A stretch of DNA of 64,000 nt. It comes from Argyresthia goedartella. Its lineage: Eukaryota > Arthropoda > Insecta > Lepidoptera > Argyresthiidae. The stretch is from the NCBI GenBank assembly GCA_949825045.1, contig OX463818.1:31698906-31762905 (forward strand), written 5' to 3'. The position numbers and the translations under genes were made by a program. This document shows, piece after piece, positions 39,823 to 50,250 of the stretch; within the stretch, counting starts at the first letter, position 1, and each line of letters starts with the position of its first letter. The notes under the pieces are model-generated. The model saw only the letters and a program-made list of their open reading frames with translations. It was not told where the DNA came from and made no database searches.

Positions 39823-40084
39823 GAATGAATGGTGCTTCTCCAGCCAGGGTTCTAAACCTGTTCCGGTCTTTCGGCCGGCATACCAGAGGGCACAAGTTTT
39901 GAGGGGGGGCGGAATGACCTGCTCTATAGGAGGGGAAGGATAGTGAATTCAATCGACCGACTCTTCAGCCTGAAGCCAATATAGGATATGTGGAATGGGG
40001 AGGATGTGGGATTTGGAGAGCAGCTGTTGTTTTCTTCAAGTTCTTGTTTTCCTTATATTTTCAGTTATTGTTATTAGTTGAGTT

Positions 40085-41248
40085 TCCTGAGTCGTGTTCG
40101 TTTGGGATATCCGGTAAGTTCCCAGTTTCGCTTTCGCTGTCTGTTTCTGGGATACGGTATATTTGCCTCTAGGCCATCCTGACTTCGTCCCTGTTGTGTG
40201 ATGATTCTGTCCAGTAACTGTGTTCTTCACCGTAGTATTTGATGTCATGCTTAAGGAAATCTTTCCATGTGTATATAAGTCGGCTGACTTTCTTCTTCCT
40301 TGTTTCGTATTTGAATGAAGCGTATAGTAAGTGCTGTTGTGGGCGTCGCAGAATATGTATAGTAACACATCCGGTGGTTTTTAATTCGTTTGGTTATCGT
40401 TTTGCCCTGTAGTCAGTCATGAATTTTGTGGTATCTTGGATAGCTTCTGGCGTTCTCAAACATGTCTCTGAGGATCAGGCGTTCATATACTGACTGTCAA
40501 CTGTTTGCTTTAGTGAGGGTTGCCGCTTTATGTCCGTATTTTATAAACAGTGCAATGACCATTTTGTAAATCAGGCGCATTATATTTCAGTCCATGTTGG
40601 ATTTCTTTATAAAATGCATTAGGGCCTTGGAATTGCATATGGCTTGCCGGCACCTCTTTTTTATTGTCCTGAGTCGTGTTCGTTTGGGATATCCGGTAAG
40701 TTCCCAGTTTCGCTTTCGCTGTCTGTTTCTGGGATACGGTATATTTGCCTCTAGGCCATCCTGACTTCGTCCCTGTTGTGTGATGATTCTGTCCAGTGAC
40801 TGTGTTCTTCACCGTAGTATTTGATGTCATGCTTAAGGAAATCTTTCCATGTGTATATAAGTCGGCTGACTTTCTTCTTCCTTGCTTCGTATTTGAATGA
40901 AGCGTATAGTAAGTGCTGTTGTGGGCGTCGCAGAATATGTATAGTAACACATCCGGTGGTTTTTAATTCGTTTGGTTATCGTTTTGCCCTGTAGTCAGTC
41001 ATGAATTTTGTGGTATCTTGGATAGCTTCTGGCGTTCTCAAACATGTCTCTGAGGATCAGGCGTTCATATACTGACTGTCAACTGTTTGCTTTAGTGAGG
41101 GTTGCCGCTTTATGTCCGTATTTTATAAACAGTGCAATGACCATTTTGTAAATCAGGCGCATTATATTTCAGTCCATGTTGGATTTCTTTATAAAATGCA
41201 TTAGGGCCTTGGAATTGCATATGGCTTGCCGGCACCTCTTTTTTATTG
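40085..41248 (-). repeat. 582-bp tandem duplication, almost identical
   Basis: 40085-40666 and 40667-41248 differ at very few positions (for example CAGTAACTG / CAGTGACTG and CTTGTTTCG / CTTGCTTCG). The minus strand of each unit encodes, across shifts, SFKYEARKKKVSRLIYTWKD and HDIKYYGEEHSYWTESSHNR, similar to the end of LINE ORF2 proteins. A recent duplication or an assembly effect. Confidence 0.85.
40100..41240 (-). pseudogene. LINE ORF2 C-terminal remains (two copies)
   Basis: The clearest frame gives YERLILRDMFENARSYPRYH, then after a shift the segment VSRLIYTWKDFLKHDIKYYG and WTESSHNRDEV, which has the W...D...NRD(E) pattern of LINE ORF2 ends. Other frames are also open by chance. Stops and shifts are shared by both copies, so the gene died before the duplication. 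Confidence 0.45.
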
Positions 41249-41399
41249 TGTCCTATGTCCTGCCGTAATATATGTGCCGAGATATTTGATTTCGTTTACG
41301 GTTCGTATTGGAACTACGTCCAATTCACTGGTTGTTTATGGGGTCTCTTATAAGAATTTTCGTCTTTCTACTTTTAAGTTTGCCATGAGCATTTCTCCA

Positions 41400-41850
41400 A
41401 TGATATTTAATTATTCACTTTTAGCTACTCCGCGGCATAGCAGCGCTGCGTATAAACGCTCCTTCAGGCTGCGGGCGGTCCGACTCTGGAACGCACCCCC
41501 TTGCACTATAAGAGACAGTCCGACTCTTTTTTCTTTTAAGAAACATATCAAAGCTCTACCTTTCTCTTTCTTAAAAGTTATTGTATTTATATTATTATAT
41601 GTAAGGTTTATGTATATATCGGTAATTATTTCGTATTTGCTATCTGTATTTTACAGATATTTTAATTTATTCCTAGGCATTTTAGTTATGCCCTGCCCAC
41701 CCTTTCATGATAGCAATTTCTTTAATGCCTTGTTTTGCTGGAAGAAATCTCCCTTTAGAGACAAGCTCGCCCTTGTACATGCATTTTCTTTTGATGTAAC
41801 TTTTAAAATATTTGTGTGCAATATTGTAAAGGAGGTTTGTTCCTATAATC
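41400..41850 (+). mobile_element. LINE 3' fragment nested in the OTU LINE
   Basis: The + frame reads LLATPRHSSAAYKRSFRLRA, then VRLWNAPPCTIRDSPTLFSF and FKKHIKALP, the usual C-terminus of another insect LINE group (R-RLWN-LP--IR). It is followed by a 3' UTR with GGAAGAAATCTCCCTTTAGA and CAAGCTCGCCCTTGTAC. Opposite orientation to the OTU LINE. Confidence 0.65.
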
Positions 41851-42236
41851 CCCTTTTTCCTGTATTTCTTTATAGCGTCTTGTCCGATGCGAGCATACAG
41901 ATACCAGAGATAGTGTTTTGACATATGTATCATGTTTGTTTCCTTTATTGCACAGAAAACACAGTGGAAATTATAACAGAAACAGTATGCAAAGGTGAGC
42001 TTATTTCTATTACATTTGATGTTTCTCGTTGCTTGGCCAGTGGAGTTTTTTTTACTTTCTTGGAAAGAAAATTTACTTGGTACAGCAGTAGACCTGAGAA
42101 ACTTGGACAGAGGTTTATTTCCTGAAAGAAAGATATTCTTAGGTTATAAAATATTTATCTTAGACCACAGTACTAGAAATACGGTACTAATAATAGCTAA
42201 GAGAAGAATAAAATATAATACCTTTATATAAGCTAT

Positions 42237-42323
42237 GTGTATGTTTCTGTTAGTCAATTCCGCGTCAATGTTGAGTCTTTTAGTTATTTCGGCGCATCCT
42301 CTAACGTTCCAAGTAGCAATGCG
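42237..42323 (-). pseudogene. Start of the OTU LINE endonuclease domain
   Basis: Directly next to the BEL insertion the minus strand reads ATWNVRGCAEITKRLN then IDAELTNRNIHIA, the opening of an apurinic-type LINE endonuclease. The residues before it are on the other side of the BEL element at 49661-49690 (CERMRI). The rest of the domain is missing. Confidence 0.7.
42319..42323 (+). repeat. BEL/Pao target duplication, left
   Basis: ATGCG, repeated at 49656-49660. Confidence 0.85.
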
Positions 42324-42871
42324 TGTTCAGGCTTCTCAACACCTAATGACCTCGTAGGGGCCCATCAGCTACGAGGTAGCGTGACGACCAGGTGCCAAGA
42401 AGTGATGAACGTCGGCGATTCACCGAGCTAAAGTTATGTGGGGTAGATCTAACCTGGTCTGTGCTTCGGTCCCGTCAACCTCCTGTCTCTCTGCAAGGCC
42501 CGGGCGCGCCCTAGGCTCTTCTTGGTAGACAGGTTCTTCAGCCAACCAGGTATGACTGGCGGGCCAGCGTCAATGAGCACAGTGGTCCAACACAGGTTAT
42601 GTTTCTACGTGGTAAATACGAATCGGGCACGAAAATCCGAACTTTATCTGGTTCGAGAGACAACGGCACATTCAGCTATATTAATAATCCTGAGGGAATC
42701 CCGAATACATTCCAGATGCCTTTTGATTTAATTTCAACAATCAAAACGCGTTTTCATAGCGAGGTTTATTTTTTCGTCTGTCAGTTGTCAAAACTGCCAG
42801 ATTGACAGCTAACGTCAAATTAAAATGACCGTTCAGAAACCATCGATCGAATATCGATTTGGAATCGAACA
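42324..42871 (-). repeat. 3' LTR of the BEL/Pao element
   Basis: Begins TGTTCAGGCTTCTCAACACC and ends GGAATCGAACA on the + strand (TG..CA ends). 548 bp. Confidence 0.9.
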
Positions 42872-42903
42872 ATCACCCGCCCGGACAGGCACCCACCTGT
42901 CCC

Positions 42904-44361
42904 CTAATCTACGGGCAGCCGAGACAACGTTGCTACCGCTCGTTTTAGAACCGAGCCTCCTACTAGAACCTCTGCAGACCGGGGGGTCCCGTCCTTGCCA
43001 GGGAACAAGTTAACAATGCGCCCCCTGCGCCAACGTAGTGGCGGTAGGTTAGCATCCTTAACCAGAACGAGGTCACCAACACTAGGGGGGCTAGTTTTGT
43101 CAGTCCACTTAAGGCGCTGTTGTAAGATATGCAGATACTCGAGCGACCAACGCTTCCAGAAATTCTGAGTAAACTGCTGCAACATCTGATACCTTGACAA
43201 CCGATACAATTTCACTCCCTCGAAGGGGTGCTCGGACAACGCGTTAAGTGGCTGTCCTATCAAGAAATGGCAGGCCATTTCTTGATAGGACAGCCACTGA
43301 CCCCAGGGGGTCAGAGCCTCCAAGTCATTTGGATCCGAGCTGAGCGGACACAACGGTCGCGAATTGAGAACGGCCTCGATCTTACAAAACAATGTCGCGA
43401 GCTCCTCAAAAGTCAGCGCTGTCTGACCTACTATACGCCCTAAGTGCGTCTTAGCTGACTTAACTACGGCCTCAAAAATCCCACCCCAGTGGGGGCAAAT
43501 CGGTGGGCTGAAGGTCCACTGTATACCCCGACGGGAGAGGGCCGTTCCAATATCCACTTTATTTACATTCAAAAAGTTGACTATCTCTCGTAAGTATCGT
43601 TCCGCACCTATGTAGTTAGTGCCGTTATCAGAGCGGATCAAAGTTGGAAGTCCCCTTCGAGAAACAAACCTATCCAAACAAGCAATGAAAGCCTCTGTCG
43701 AGAGATCAGCAACGAGCTCGAGATGTACCGCCTTGGTGGATAAACAAACAAACACACATAGGTACGCCTTGTATTGCTTAGCGGTACGCAATCGTGAACT
43801 CTTCACCATAAACGGTCCTGCAAAATCCGTACCAACACCTGAAAACGGTCTGACCTCATTCACACGATCAGGGGGCAAGTCCCCCACGAGAGGTTGCATC
43901 GTGGCAGCCTTAAGTCGATAACAAGGCATGCACCGAAACACGATGTTCCGTATGGCACGGCGGGCAGATAAGATCCAAAACTCCCGCTGGAGCGTAGCCA
44001 GCAACGCGTTACAGCCGGCATGCGCGTTTTTAATATGACGATCAGTCACCAGCAATTCAACTAACTGTCCCCCCTTGGGGAGCAGAAGTGGGTGATGAGC
44101 CGAATACGACAGATTCGCATTGCGCAATCTTCCTCCTACCCGAAGTAACCCGGTCGAATCAACAAAGGGGTTGAGACACGCGACGGCTCCCTTCAATTTC
44201 GAACGTCCACTTCGTATAATCTCCAATTCTACCCCAAACTTCGAGGACTGTACCAACCGGACCAAATTCAACAGCGACTCGTTTCGCTCTGCCGGAGTCA
44301 GAATAGGGTTCAACGTTCGCTGACCGCGAGGAGTACGACAATTTCGAGCGAATCTCCTAAT
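42904..44361 (-). CDS. BEL/Pao integrase region
   Basis: The 469-codon ORF (44313-42904) includes a zinc-binding-type region (HIKNAHAGCNALLATLQREF, then CMPCYRLKA) and an rve catalytic core: GVGTDFAGPF (Asp), IRSDNGTNYIG (Asp) and PPICPHWGGIFEAVVKSAK (Glu). C-terminal DUF-type segments follow (GDLVLVKDANLPPLRWRRGR, then GKDGTPRSAEV). The triad is intact. Near residues 340-355 an in-frame palindromic duplication precedes HFLIGQPL (see the palindrome entry). The frame continues upstream to a stop at 44362-44364. Confidence 0.85.
   Translation of the reverse strand: MRRFARNCRTPRGQRTLNPILTPAERNESLLNLVRLVQSSKFGVELEIIRSGRSKLKGAVACLNPFVDSTGLLRVGGRLRNANLSYSAHHPLLLPKGGQLVELLVTDRHIKNAHAGCNALLATLQREFWILSARRAIRNIVFRCMPCYRLKAATMQPLVGDLPPDRVNEVRPFSGVGTDFAGPFMVKSSRLRTAKQYKAYLCVFVCLSTKAVHLELVADLSTEAFIACLDRFVSRRGLPTLIRSDNGTNYIGAERYLREIVNFLNVNKVDIGTALSRRGIQWTFSPPICPHWGGIFEAVVKSAKTHLGRIVGQTALTFEELATLFCKIEAVLNSRPLCPLSSDPNDLEALTPWGQWLSYQEMACHFLIGQPLNALSEHPFEGVKLYRLSRYQMLQQFTQNFWKRWSLEYLHILQQRLKWTDKTSPPSVGDLVLVKDANLPPLRWRRGRIVNLFPGKDGTPRSAEVLVGGSVLKRAVATLSRLPVD
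43248..43314. repeat. Two adjacent palindromes inside integrase
   Basis: Arms 43248-43271 and 43274-43297 (24 bp each, exact, centre AG), immediately followed by CTGACCCC-AG-GGGGTCAG at 43297-43314. The insertion keeps the frame. Confidence 0.9.
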
Positions 44362-44945
44362 TCAAGTGGACACGTTTATCAACTTGTCAAGTGAGCTATA
44401 CCGGTCCAGCAGAAACCCGGCGTCAGGGTCCTCAGCCTTCTGGGTAACATGCACGGCCTCTCTGGGGCCATGATCCGAAGATACTACTACATGGCTGTGG
44501 GGCCAGTCCGATTCTCTCTTGGCAAGCCAGGGTGGTCCCCACCACAAATGGTGTCTAACGAGTTCAGGAGCCTGACATCCCCTGGATGCACAATCAGACG
44601 GGTTCAATTCTCCTGGTACATATCTCCAGGTCAGTGGGACCTCAGACGACACAATCTGGGAGACACGGTTCGCAACAAAAACCTCTAAGTTATGGACCGA
44701 AGCCTTCAGCTAGCACAAAACAATCTGACTGTCCGTCCAAGCGTACACCGTATCCTCCAAAACCACTGACCCACGCAACACTGTTAGAGTGTGATTCAAA
44801 AGTTTGGTCAAAAGAGCAGCCCCGGACAGTTCCAGTTTTGGAATCGTCATCCTTGTCCGAATAGGCGCTACCTTGCTTTTAGCCAAAACCAAACGCACGT
44901 CGACCTCCCCGGTGGAGGTGACGGTTCGCAAATAAACCGCTGCCG
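44362..44945 (-). pseudogene. BEL/Pao RNase H and connection region (stops)
   Basis: The same frame as integrase reads RTVTSTGEVDVRLVLAKSKV, TIPKLELSGAALL, DTVYAWTDSQIVLC (RNase H-like), then a stop at 44710-44712, VTWRYVPGELNPSDCASRGC, and a stop at 44362-44364. One base is missing in a T-run at about 44946 relative to the upstream frame. Confidence 0.75.
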
Positions 44946-46787
44946 CAAACCCTCGTCATCAGAGGCATCACAAAACCCGTGAAGGGTTGCCCTGTAATCC
45001 CCAGCAGGGACCAATTTCCTCGGCAGCGATACATTATTTATGTCCGATAGCGAGGTGAACATTCGCGTCCAATCAGTCAACAAATCACCTGAGAGGTGGG
45101 TGTCCCAGGTCAACTGAGCCGCCCATAGCCTTTGCATAAAACATTTGAGAGCAAAGGTGACTGGAGAAATCCATCCATTCGGGTCGAACGTTCTCGCAAT
45201 CGTTGACAGTACTGACCGCTTCGTCCAGGCCTTCGGTGTTTCTAAAACCACCTGATAGGTAAACTCATCATGGACGGGCCGGTACTGAATTCCAAGCACT
45301 GACAACATGTTAGGGTTGTCAGGATTCTCAAAAACGTGCGGGTCTTGTTGAAACTCATCTGGGAGACCAGCCATCAACTCAGGGGAGTTGGACATCCACT
45401 TGCGTAGTTCATAGCCGCCTCGTTCCAGCAATTGAATGAGCTCGTCACGTCGGTCCAGAGCTTCCTCTACACTGGCTGCCCCTGTGCAGACGTCATCGAC
45501 GTACAAATCTTGCTCCAGGATAGCGGCGGCTCTAGGATAGCTCACACGGTCACGCGACGCCAACTCCCGCAGGGTACGCATCGCCAAATACGGGCTAGAC
45601 CGTAACCCATACGTGTTCGTGTTTAACTCATAGACCTTGACTGGCTCGGCCGTGGACTCACGCCAAAGTATCAACTGATACCTTCTGTCAGCCGGATGAA
45701 TTACCGTTTGCCTAAACATCATCCGAATGTCTGCGACAAATACAATCTGGTGTCTCCGAAAGCTCGTGAGAATATCCGAAATATCACGACTCAACAAGTT
45801 GTACAAGGGTCCCGAATGTAGACACTGATTCAGGGACATCCCGTTCGAGGTAGGTGCTGACCCATCAAAAACAACTCGAATCTTGCCGGTAGGGGTTCGC
45901 AGGACGGCATGGTGTGGAAGGAAACAATGATCCTCAGATCTCCAGTCCACACCCGATACCGACATGTGTCCTAACGACTCATACTCCCTCATGAAATCGA
46001 CGTATTTTTGTTTAAATCCATTCAATTTACGCTCCATCGACATCAATCTCGTCTCAGCCATCTTCCTAGATTCTCCTAGTGGCGGTCGATCGGACCTGAA
46101 AGGCAGTCGAGTTACAAAACGACCAGAACGAAGGCGACCAGTACTATTCTGGTAAAACAACTCGCACTCTTCTTCGTCTGCGTCGACTCGACGAACGGTG
46201 GGAGGTTCCTCTATCTCCCAGAAACGTTGGATAGCGTCTGACAACGCTGAGCCAATAAGTATGCCATCTGACTCGGCAGGCCTAACCATTGGCAATGCCG
46301 GACCCATGATCACGTGACCAAACTTAGTATCCACAGCAATCAACCCGTCCGGCTGAAGAACTCGCCGATCCGACAACAGAAACCTACCCAGAACGTCTGC
46401 TCCCAGTAGCAGGTCGACCGGGGCTGGAGTGTCAAAATCGGGATCCGCCAACTTGAGTCCTGATGTCAGGAATCGAACGGCCGGATTCAACTTCACCAAG
46501 GGGTGTCTGCCCATGACATGCGTCATTACTAAAGCTTGCACGGATGTTTTTGTCAAAATGTCATAACGTGGAGAGAACGTGATCACCGATTGACCAACTA
46601 CATTCGTAACCGTAACATTCCCCACGCCCCGTATTGATTTATTATACCTATTTACCTTGAGGCCCAACCATTTTGCTAAATCATTCGATACAATGCAGCC
46701 CTGAGCTCCAGAGTCTAATAGGGCGCGAACGTATGTTGGGTTGCCCGCCAAATTCCAAACAAGCACAGAGGCGATCGGTAACACCAC
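44868..46787 (-). CDS. BEL/Pao protease and reverse transcriptase
   Basis: 639 codons. Aspartic protease near residues 22-35 (ALLDSGAQGCIVS). DUF-type linker, then RT: RVVFDGSAPTSNGMSLNQCL, YELNTNTYGLRSSPYLAMR, and the catalytic box EQDLYVDDVCTGA (YVDD). After HGFCDASDDEG the frame shifts, so the last 20 or so residues are out of frame. Start at the ATG is arbitrary because protease is usually translated as a gag-pol fusion. Transposition-related enzymes; this copy is broken. Confidence 0.85.
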   Translation of the reverse strand: MVLPIASVLVWNLAGNPTYVRALLDSGAQGCIVSNDLAKWLGLKVNRYNKSIRGVGNVTVTNVVGQSVITFSPRYDILTKTSVQALVMTHVMGRHPLVKLNPAVRFLTSGLKLADPDFDTPAPVDLLLGADVLGRFLLSDRRVLQPDGLIAVDTKFGHVIMGPALPMVRPAESDGILIGSALSDAIQRFWEIEEPPTVRRVDADEEECELFYQNSTGRLRSGRFVTRLPFRSDRPPLGESRKMAETRLMSMERKLNGFKQKYVDFMREYESLGHMSVSGVDWRSEDHCFLPHHAVLRTPTGKIRVVFDGSAPTSNGMSLNQCLHSGPLYNLLSRDISDILTSFRRHQIVFVADIRMMFRQTVIHPADRRYQLILWRESTAEPVKVYELNTNTYGLRSSPYLAMRTLRELASRDRVSYPRAAAILEQDLYVDDVCTGAASVEEALDRRDELIQLLERGGYELRKWMSNSPELMAGLPDEFQQDPHVFENPDNPNMLSVLGIQYRPVHDEFTYQVVLETPKAWTKRSVLSTIARTFDPNGWISPVTFALKCFMQRLWAAQLTWDTHLSGDLLTDWTRMFTSLSDINNVSLPRKLVPAGDYRATLHGFCDASDDEGLRQRFICEPSPPPGRSTCVWFWLKAR

Positions 46788-46938
46788 CGTCTCCGGTTGG
46801 GGGGCAACAAATCGTTGGGCCGCAAATTCCTAGCGAGGGCCCCCGGGGCCCCAATCTGCCTGTAACCGATCAGGTAGACAGCTATACGCCAGAGGGTCCC
46901 ATTGTACAAATGGCCCACGCGCCGGTTCCATTTCCACC

Positions 46939-47322
46939 CTACGACGCCCCCCGAAGGGGGGTGGGCGTGAATTCAACCGTGGCCGCTCCATGAGCGGCCA
47001 CGGTTGAATTCAGCGGGGGGGACATCACATGCGACCGACGAGGACGAGGCGACGAGCGGGGCGACAACTGAGGCGGCGTCCGAACCGCACCCGCATAGCT
47101 CGAAGGTGTCCCATGCCACCCGCCCGTTACGGCCTGCTCAACACACCCAATGTCCCGCTGAGTCGGATGCTGAGTCGCAACCGAAAACTCAGGGCCCCCC
47201 ATGTGATGACCCTGAGTGCGGCCCTGCACTCCTGGGTGGCCACGTGCTTGTGGCCCCATTGCCCGCTGAGTCGGATGCTGAGTCGCAACCGAAAACTCAG
47301 GGCCCCCCATGTGATGACCCTA
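46939..47322 (-). pseudogene. Gag C-terminal extension after an amber codon
   Basis: The same frame as gag continues beyond TAG at 47320-47322 with 36-residue repeats (QGHHMGGPEFSVATQHP). The TAG stands where a sister repeat has CAG. The extension then ends near a perfect hairpin. Confidence 0.75.
46968..47012. repeat. 20-bp perfect hairpin in the gag end
   Basis: Arms 46968-46987 (TGAATTCAACCGTGGCCGCT) and 46993-47012 are exact reverse complements around CCATG. Confidence 0.9.
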
Positions 47323-47450
47323 AGTGCGGCCCTGCACCCTGGTACTGCCCTGTGCACGTGGGGACGTTGGCCCCTGAGTTGCGCTCCGAGTCGCAAACGA
47401 ATTCTCAGGGCCCCTTGCCGTGTCACCCTGGGTACGGCCCTGTGGTGGCT
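47157..47450 (-). repeat. Three tandem 108-bp repeats in gag
   Basis: Units start near 47157, 47265 and 47372. The first two are nearly identical, the third is divergent. The period is a multiple of three, so it gives 36-residue protein repeats. Confidence 0.8.
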
Positions 47451-48591
47451 GTTGGCCGGACCGGTTCATGCACAACAGATTGTTGTGGGCCCGACCACAA
47501 TATCCGCACATTTGTGTGCGCGTGCAGTCCCTAGCCATGTGTGGCCCGAGGCACAGGAAACACCAGCCCCGCTGCTTAGCCATCTGGCGCCGTCCCTGAA
47601 CCCTAAGTTCCCCGAACTTATTGCAATTGGCCACAGCATGGCCAATCTGCCTACAACATGGGCAGGTCTCACTATGTGGGGTCAATGCACTCACAGTCCC
47701 ATATGACTGCCGGTTGGTGCGGTCCTTCCTCGTCGGAGGGCCCCTACTCACAGCGCTCCCGGCAGCTCTCTGTGGCTCCGAAGGATGGGTGACCGTCAAC
47801 CCCAAAGACTGTTCGAAACAAGTCTGCACGTCAGCGGGTAGGCGGGAAAGTACAATGTACAACAGTAAGTACGACCATTCACCAACCGGAAGTCCAAGAT
47901 TCTCTAGAGCCTTGGTGACGGACAACAATGGGTTCAAAACCTCCGTCTGTATGGCCCCGACCTTGTTCACAACCGGGATGCTAAACAAACGGTTCAGTTG
48001 GGCATCGGCCAACCTCCGTTTGTTGTGGTAACGTCTGACCAACAATTGCCTGGCCGTCTCATAGTTGCCCTCCGTAACTGTCAAATGAGCGACCAGCTCC
48101 CTAGGCTCACCCCTCAATGCTGCCACCAGCTGAGCCATCTTGACAGACTTGGTAATGTCCGATCGCAAGTGCACCAAACTGTCGTACAGATTGATGAAGC
48201 TCATCCATTCACCGGACACGCCGTCAAAGGTAGGCATAGTTATCGCGGGTAACCTGGTCCCCGATCCCTGATGCGGCAGAGGTGCTTCAATGTCACCACC
48301 ATGGCTGGACTCGCGCTGTCTACGTATGTCCGCAGCCTTCTGCGTGATAGCAGCTGCCATCTCCATACATTGGTCGACATCCCCTACCAACCGTGAGAGC
48401 CTGTCAGGTGCACAACCATCATCTGATTCCGCCTGCGCGGACAATTCGAGCACCCTATTGTAACGTTCCTTAACGTCCATAGACCGCTCCAATACCACAT
48501 CATGCCTATCTAACCGGTCTATCAGACCGTGTGCGGAGGAAAACCATCTGAGTTCCTTAGAAACACCCTTCTGGATTTCAGATAACGACAT
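47320..48591 (-). CDS. BEL/Pao gag
   Basis: 423 codons from the ATG at 48589-48591. The N-terminal half is mostly helical (SLSEIQKGVSKELRWFSSAH). A capsid-like section has MPTFDGVSGEWMSFINLYDS and LRGEPRELVAHLTVTEGNYE, usual in BEL/Pao gag. Three zinc-knuckle-like motifs follow: CPCCRQIGHAVANC, CFLCLGPHMARDC and CGYCGRAHNNLLC. A Gln/Gly/Pro-rich tail is cut by the amber codon at 47320-47322. Gag packages the element RNA. Confidence 0.85.
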   Translation of the reverse strand: MSLSEIQKGVSKELRWFSSAHGLIDRLDRHDVVLERSMDVKERYNRVLELSAQAESDDGCAPDRLSRLVGDVDQCMEMAAAITQKAADIRRQRESSHGGDIEAPLPHQGSGTRLPAITMPTFDGVSGEWMSFINLYDSLVHLRSDITKSVKMAQLVAALRGEPRELVAHLTVTEGNYETARQLLVRRYHNKRRLADAQLNRLFSIPVVNKVGAIQTEVLNPLLSVTKALENLGLPVGEWSYLLLYIVLSRLPADVQTCFEQSLGLTVTHPSEPQRAAGSAVSRGPPTRKDRTNRQSYGTVSALTPHSETCPCCRQIGHAVANCNKFGELRVQGRRQMAKQRGWCFLCLGPHMARDCTRTQMCGYCGRAHNNLLCMNRSGQQPPQGRTQGDTARGPENSFATRSATQGPTSPRAQGSTRVQGRT

Positions 48592-49105
48592 GATCGGAAC
48601 GATATTTACTCACAATTTGCAGTAACTCAATTTTATTGGACCCTTCAGTTTATAACCCAAACGAGGGAACCCTAAACTATAACTTAAATAATGTTGTTTT
48701 CCTTAAACAATAGGAACCGAGTTTTATATCTATATAAATTATGCTACACTTCTAATATTCTAATCCTGTAAATAACAAGTTAGTTTCCCTTTATTATTAT
48801 AACACACACAGATAATAGTCAACATTAGTTCAAAACAATGTAATAGCCTGCTATCAATAGATGTAACTACCTATGTTCGTTCTGAGTCACATCTCAGTAC
48901 AACTGGTCATTTAGGGAAAACTGTAATATCTGTCTGTCTACTACCAGCAATAGACTTATAGCTTACAAATACTACCAATCTATGTGGATATAGGAACAAA
49001 CAAGTTACCTAACCGCCTAGATACCTACAGATTGATAGTCCCAAGTCGTGCTTTCCCGAAGCCCTTGACGGCTGCAAATCTCAGGAAACCACGCTCTGCT
49101 ACCAA
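48592..49105 (-). other. BEL/Pao leader between 5' LTR and gag
   Basis: Non-coding. The primer-binding-site-like TTGGTAGCAGAGCGTGG (minus strand) lies at its right edge. Confidence 0.6.
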
Positions 49106-49655
49106 AGTGTTCAGGCTTCTCAACACCTAATGACCTCGTAGGGGCCCATCAGCTACGAGGTAGCGTGACGATGAGGTGCCAAGAAGTGATGAACGTCGGC
49201 GATTCACCGAGCTAAAGTTATGTGGGGTAGATCTAACCTGGTCTGTGCTTCGGTCCCGTCAACCTCCTGTCTCTCTGCAAGGCCCGGGCGCGCCCTAGGC
49301 TCTTCTTGGTAGACTGGTTCTTCAGCCAACCAGGTATGACTGGCGGGCCAGCGTCAATGAGCACAGTGGTCCAACACAGGTTATGTTTCTACGTGGTAAA
49401 TACGAATCGGGCACGAAAATCCGAACTTTATCTGGTTCGAGAGACAACGGCACACTCAGCTATATTAATAATCATGAGGGAATCCCGAATACATTCCAGA
49501 TGCCCTTTGATTTAATTTCAACAATCAAAACGCGTTTTCATTGCGAGGTTTATTTTTTCGTCTGTCAGTTGTCAAAACTGCCAGATTGACAGCTAACGTC
49601 AAATTAAAATGACCGTTCAGAAACCATCGATCGAATATCGATTTGGAATCGAACA
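49106..49655 (-). repeat. 5' LTR of the BEL/Pao element
   Basis: 550 bp, same ends as the 3' LTR. Differences include GACGATGAGG versus GACGACCAGG and CACACTCAGC versus CACATTCAGC. Confidence 0.9.
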
Positions 49656-49660
49656 ATGCG
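49656..49660 (+). repeat. BEL/Pao target duplication, right
   Basis: ATGCG, identical to 42319-42323. Confidence 0.85.
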
Positions 49661-50250
49661 CATACGCTCGCATGTGACTTGTGGTTTAAATATGGGGCTG
49701 TTTCGTATCATCGTATATCCGGTGTTGTCTGGGATGTCTTCTGTTGATGTTATGGTTGACCCTGAGGAGGTCATGGGTGTTGAATTAAGTATCGGGGAAA
49801 GTATGGTGTTATCAGTTTGGTTATCGGTTGCTTGATCCGTAGGTAAATTTGGCGATTCAAGCAAGTATACGCTGTCGTAGTGGTGTCCTGTGACGTTGAG
49901 GTTGATAGATTTCACTGCATCCGCTGGATTCTTGGGCGTGAATGTGAGCGATGGTATATTTTGCTGGTGGATTGTTTCGTTAACTAGAAAGTATTCGGCA
50001 GCTGGTATTATAATCTCCTCTCCAGCCCAAGTACCGTAATTGCGTAGATTTTCATTGTTGAGTTGTTAAGGATTTCAGGCTCAGTGATTGCGAGCTTTGT
50101 TCTGTTCATCGCCGTTTTCTTCTACATATTTAACTAGGTGCTTACGAATGTGAGTGTGGTTGCATGTTAATTGACATAGGTGATTAATTTGGTCAGCAAT
50201 TGCGGTGAATAGGCAGTTACCATCTCAGCATTGGTAAGGCTTCCATTAGG
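49661..50250 (-). pseudogene. OTU protease domain, second copy (degenerate), leading into the endonuclease
   Basis: From about 50250 the minus strand reads MEALPML, then after a shift GNCLFTAIADQINHLC (catalytic Cys) and NHTHIRKHLVKYVEENGDEQ. After stops comes GTWAGEEIIIPAAEY, NPADAVKSINLNVTGHHYDS (the catalytic His within HHYDS) and VYLLESPNL. It then runs to the BEL insertion at CERMRI. OTU domains are cysteine proteases that cleave ubiquitin or element polyproteins. Confidence 0.75.

Larger units (their letters stand above)
42324..49655 (-). mobile_element. BEL/Pao LTR retrotransposon, 7.3 kb, young but inactivated
   Basis: Two LTRs (42324-42871 and 49106-49655), 5-bp target duplication ATGCG, and gag, protease-RT-RNaseH and integrase in order on the minus strand. 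The LTRs differ at fewer than about ten positions in 550, so insertion was recent. A nonsense codon in gag, one frameshift and two stops in pol disable this copy. The position next to the 5' LTR reads TTGGTAGCAGAGCGTGG on the minus strand, a likely primer-binding site. Confidence 0.9.

Noticed and set aside
46673..47706. Long + strand ORFs opposite BEL gag
   Set aside because: Antisense of the repeat-rich gag end; no independent motif.
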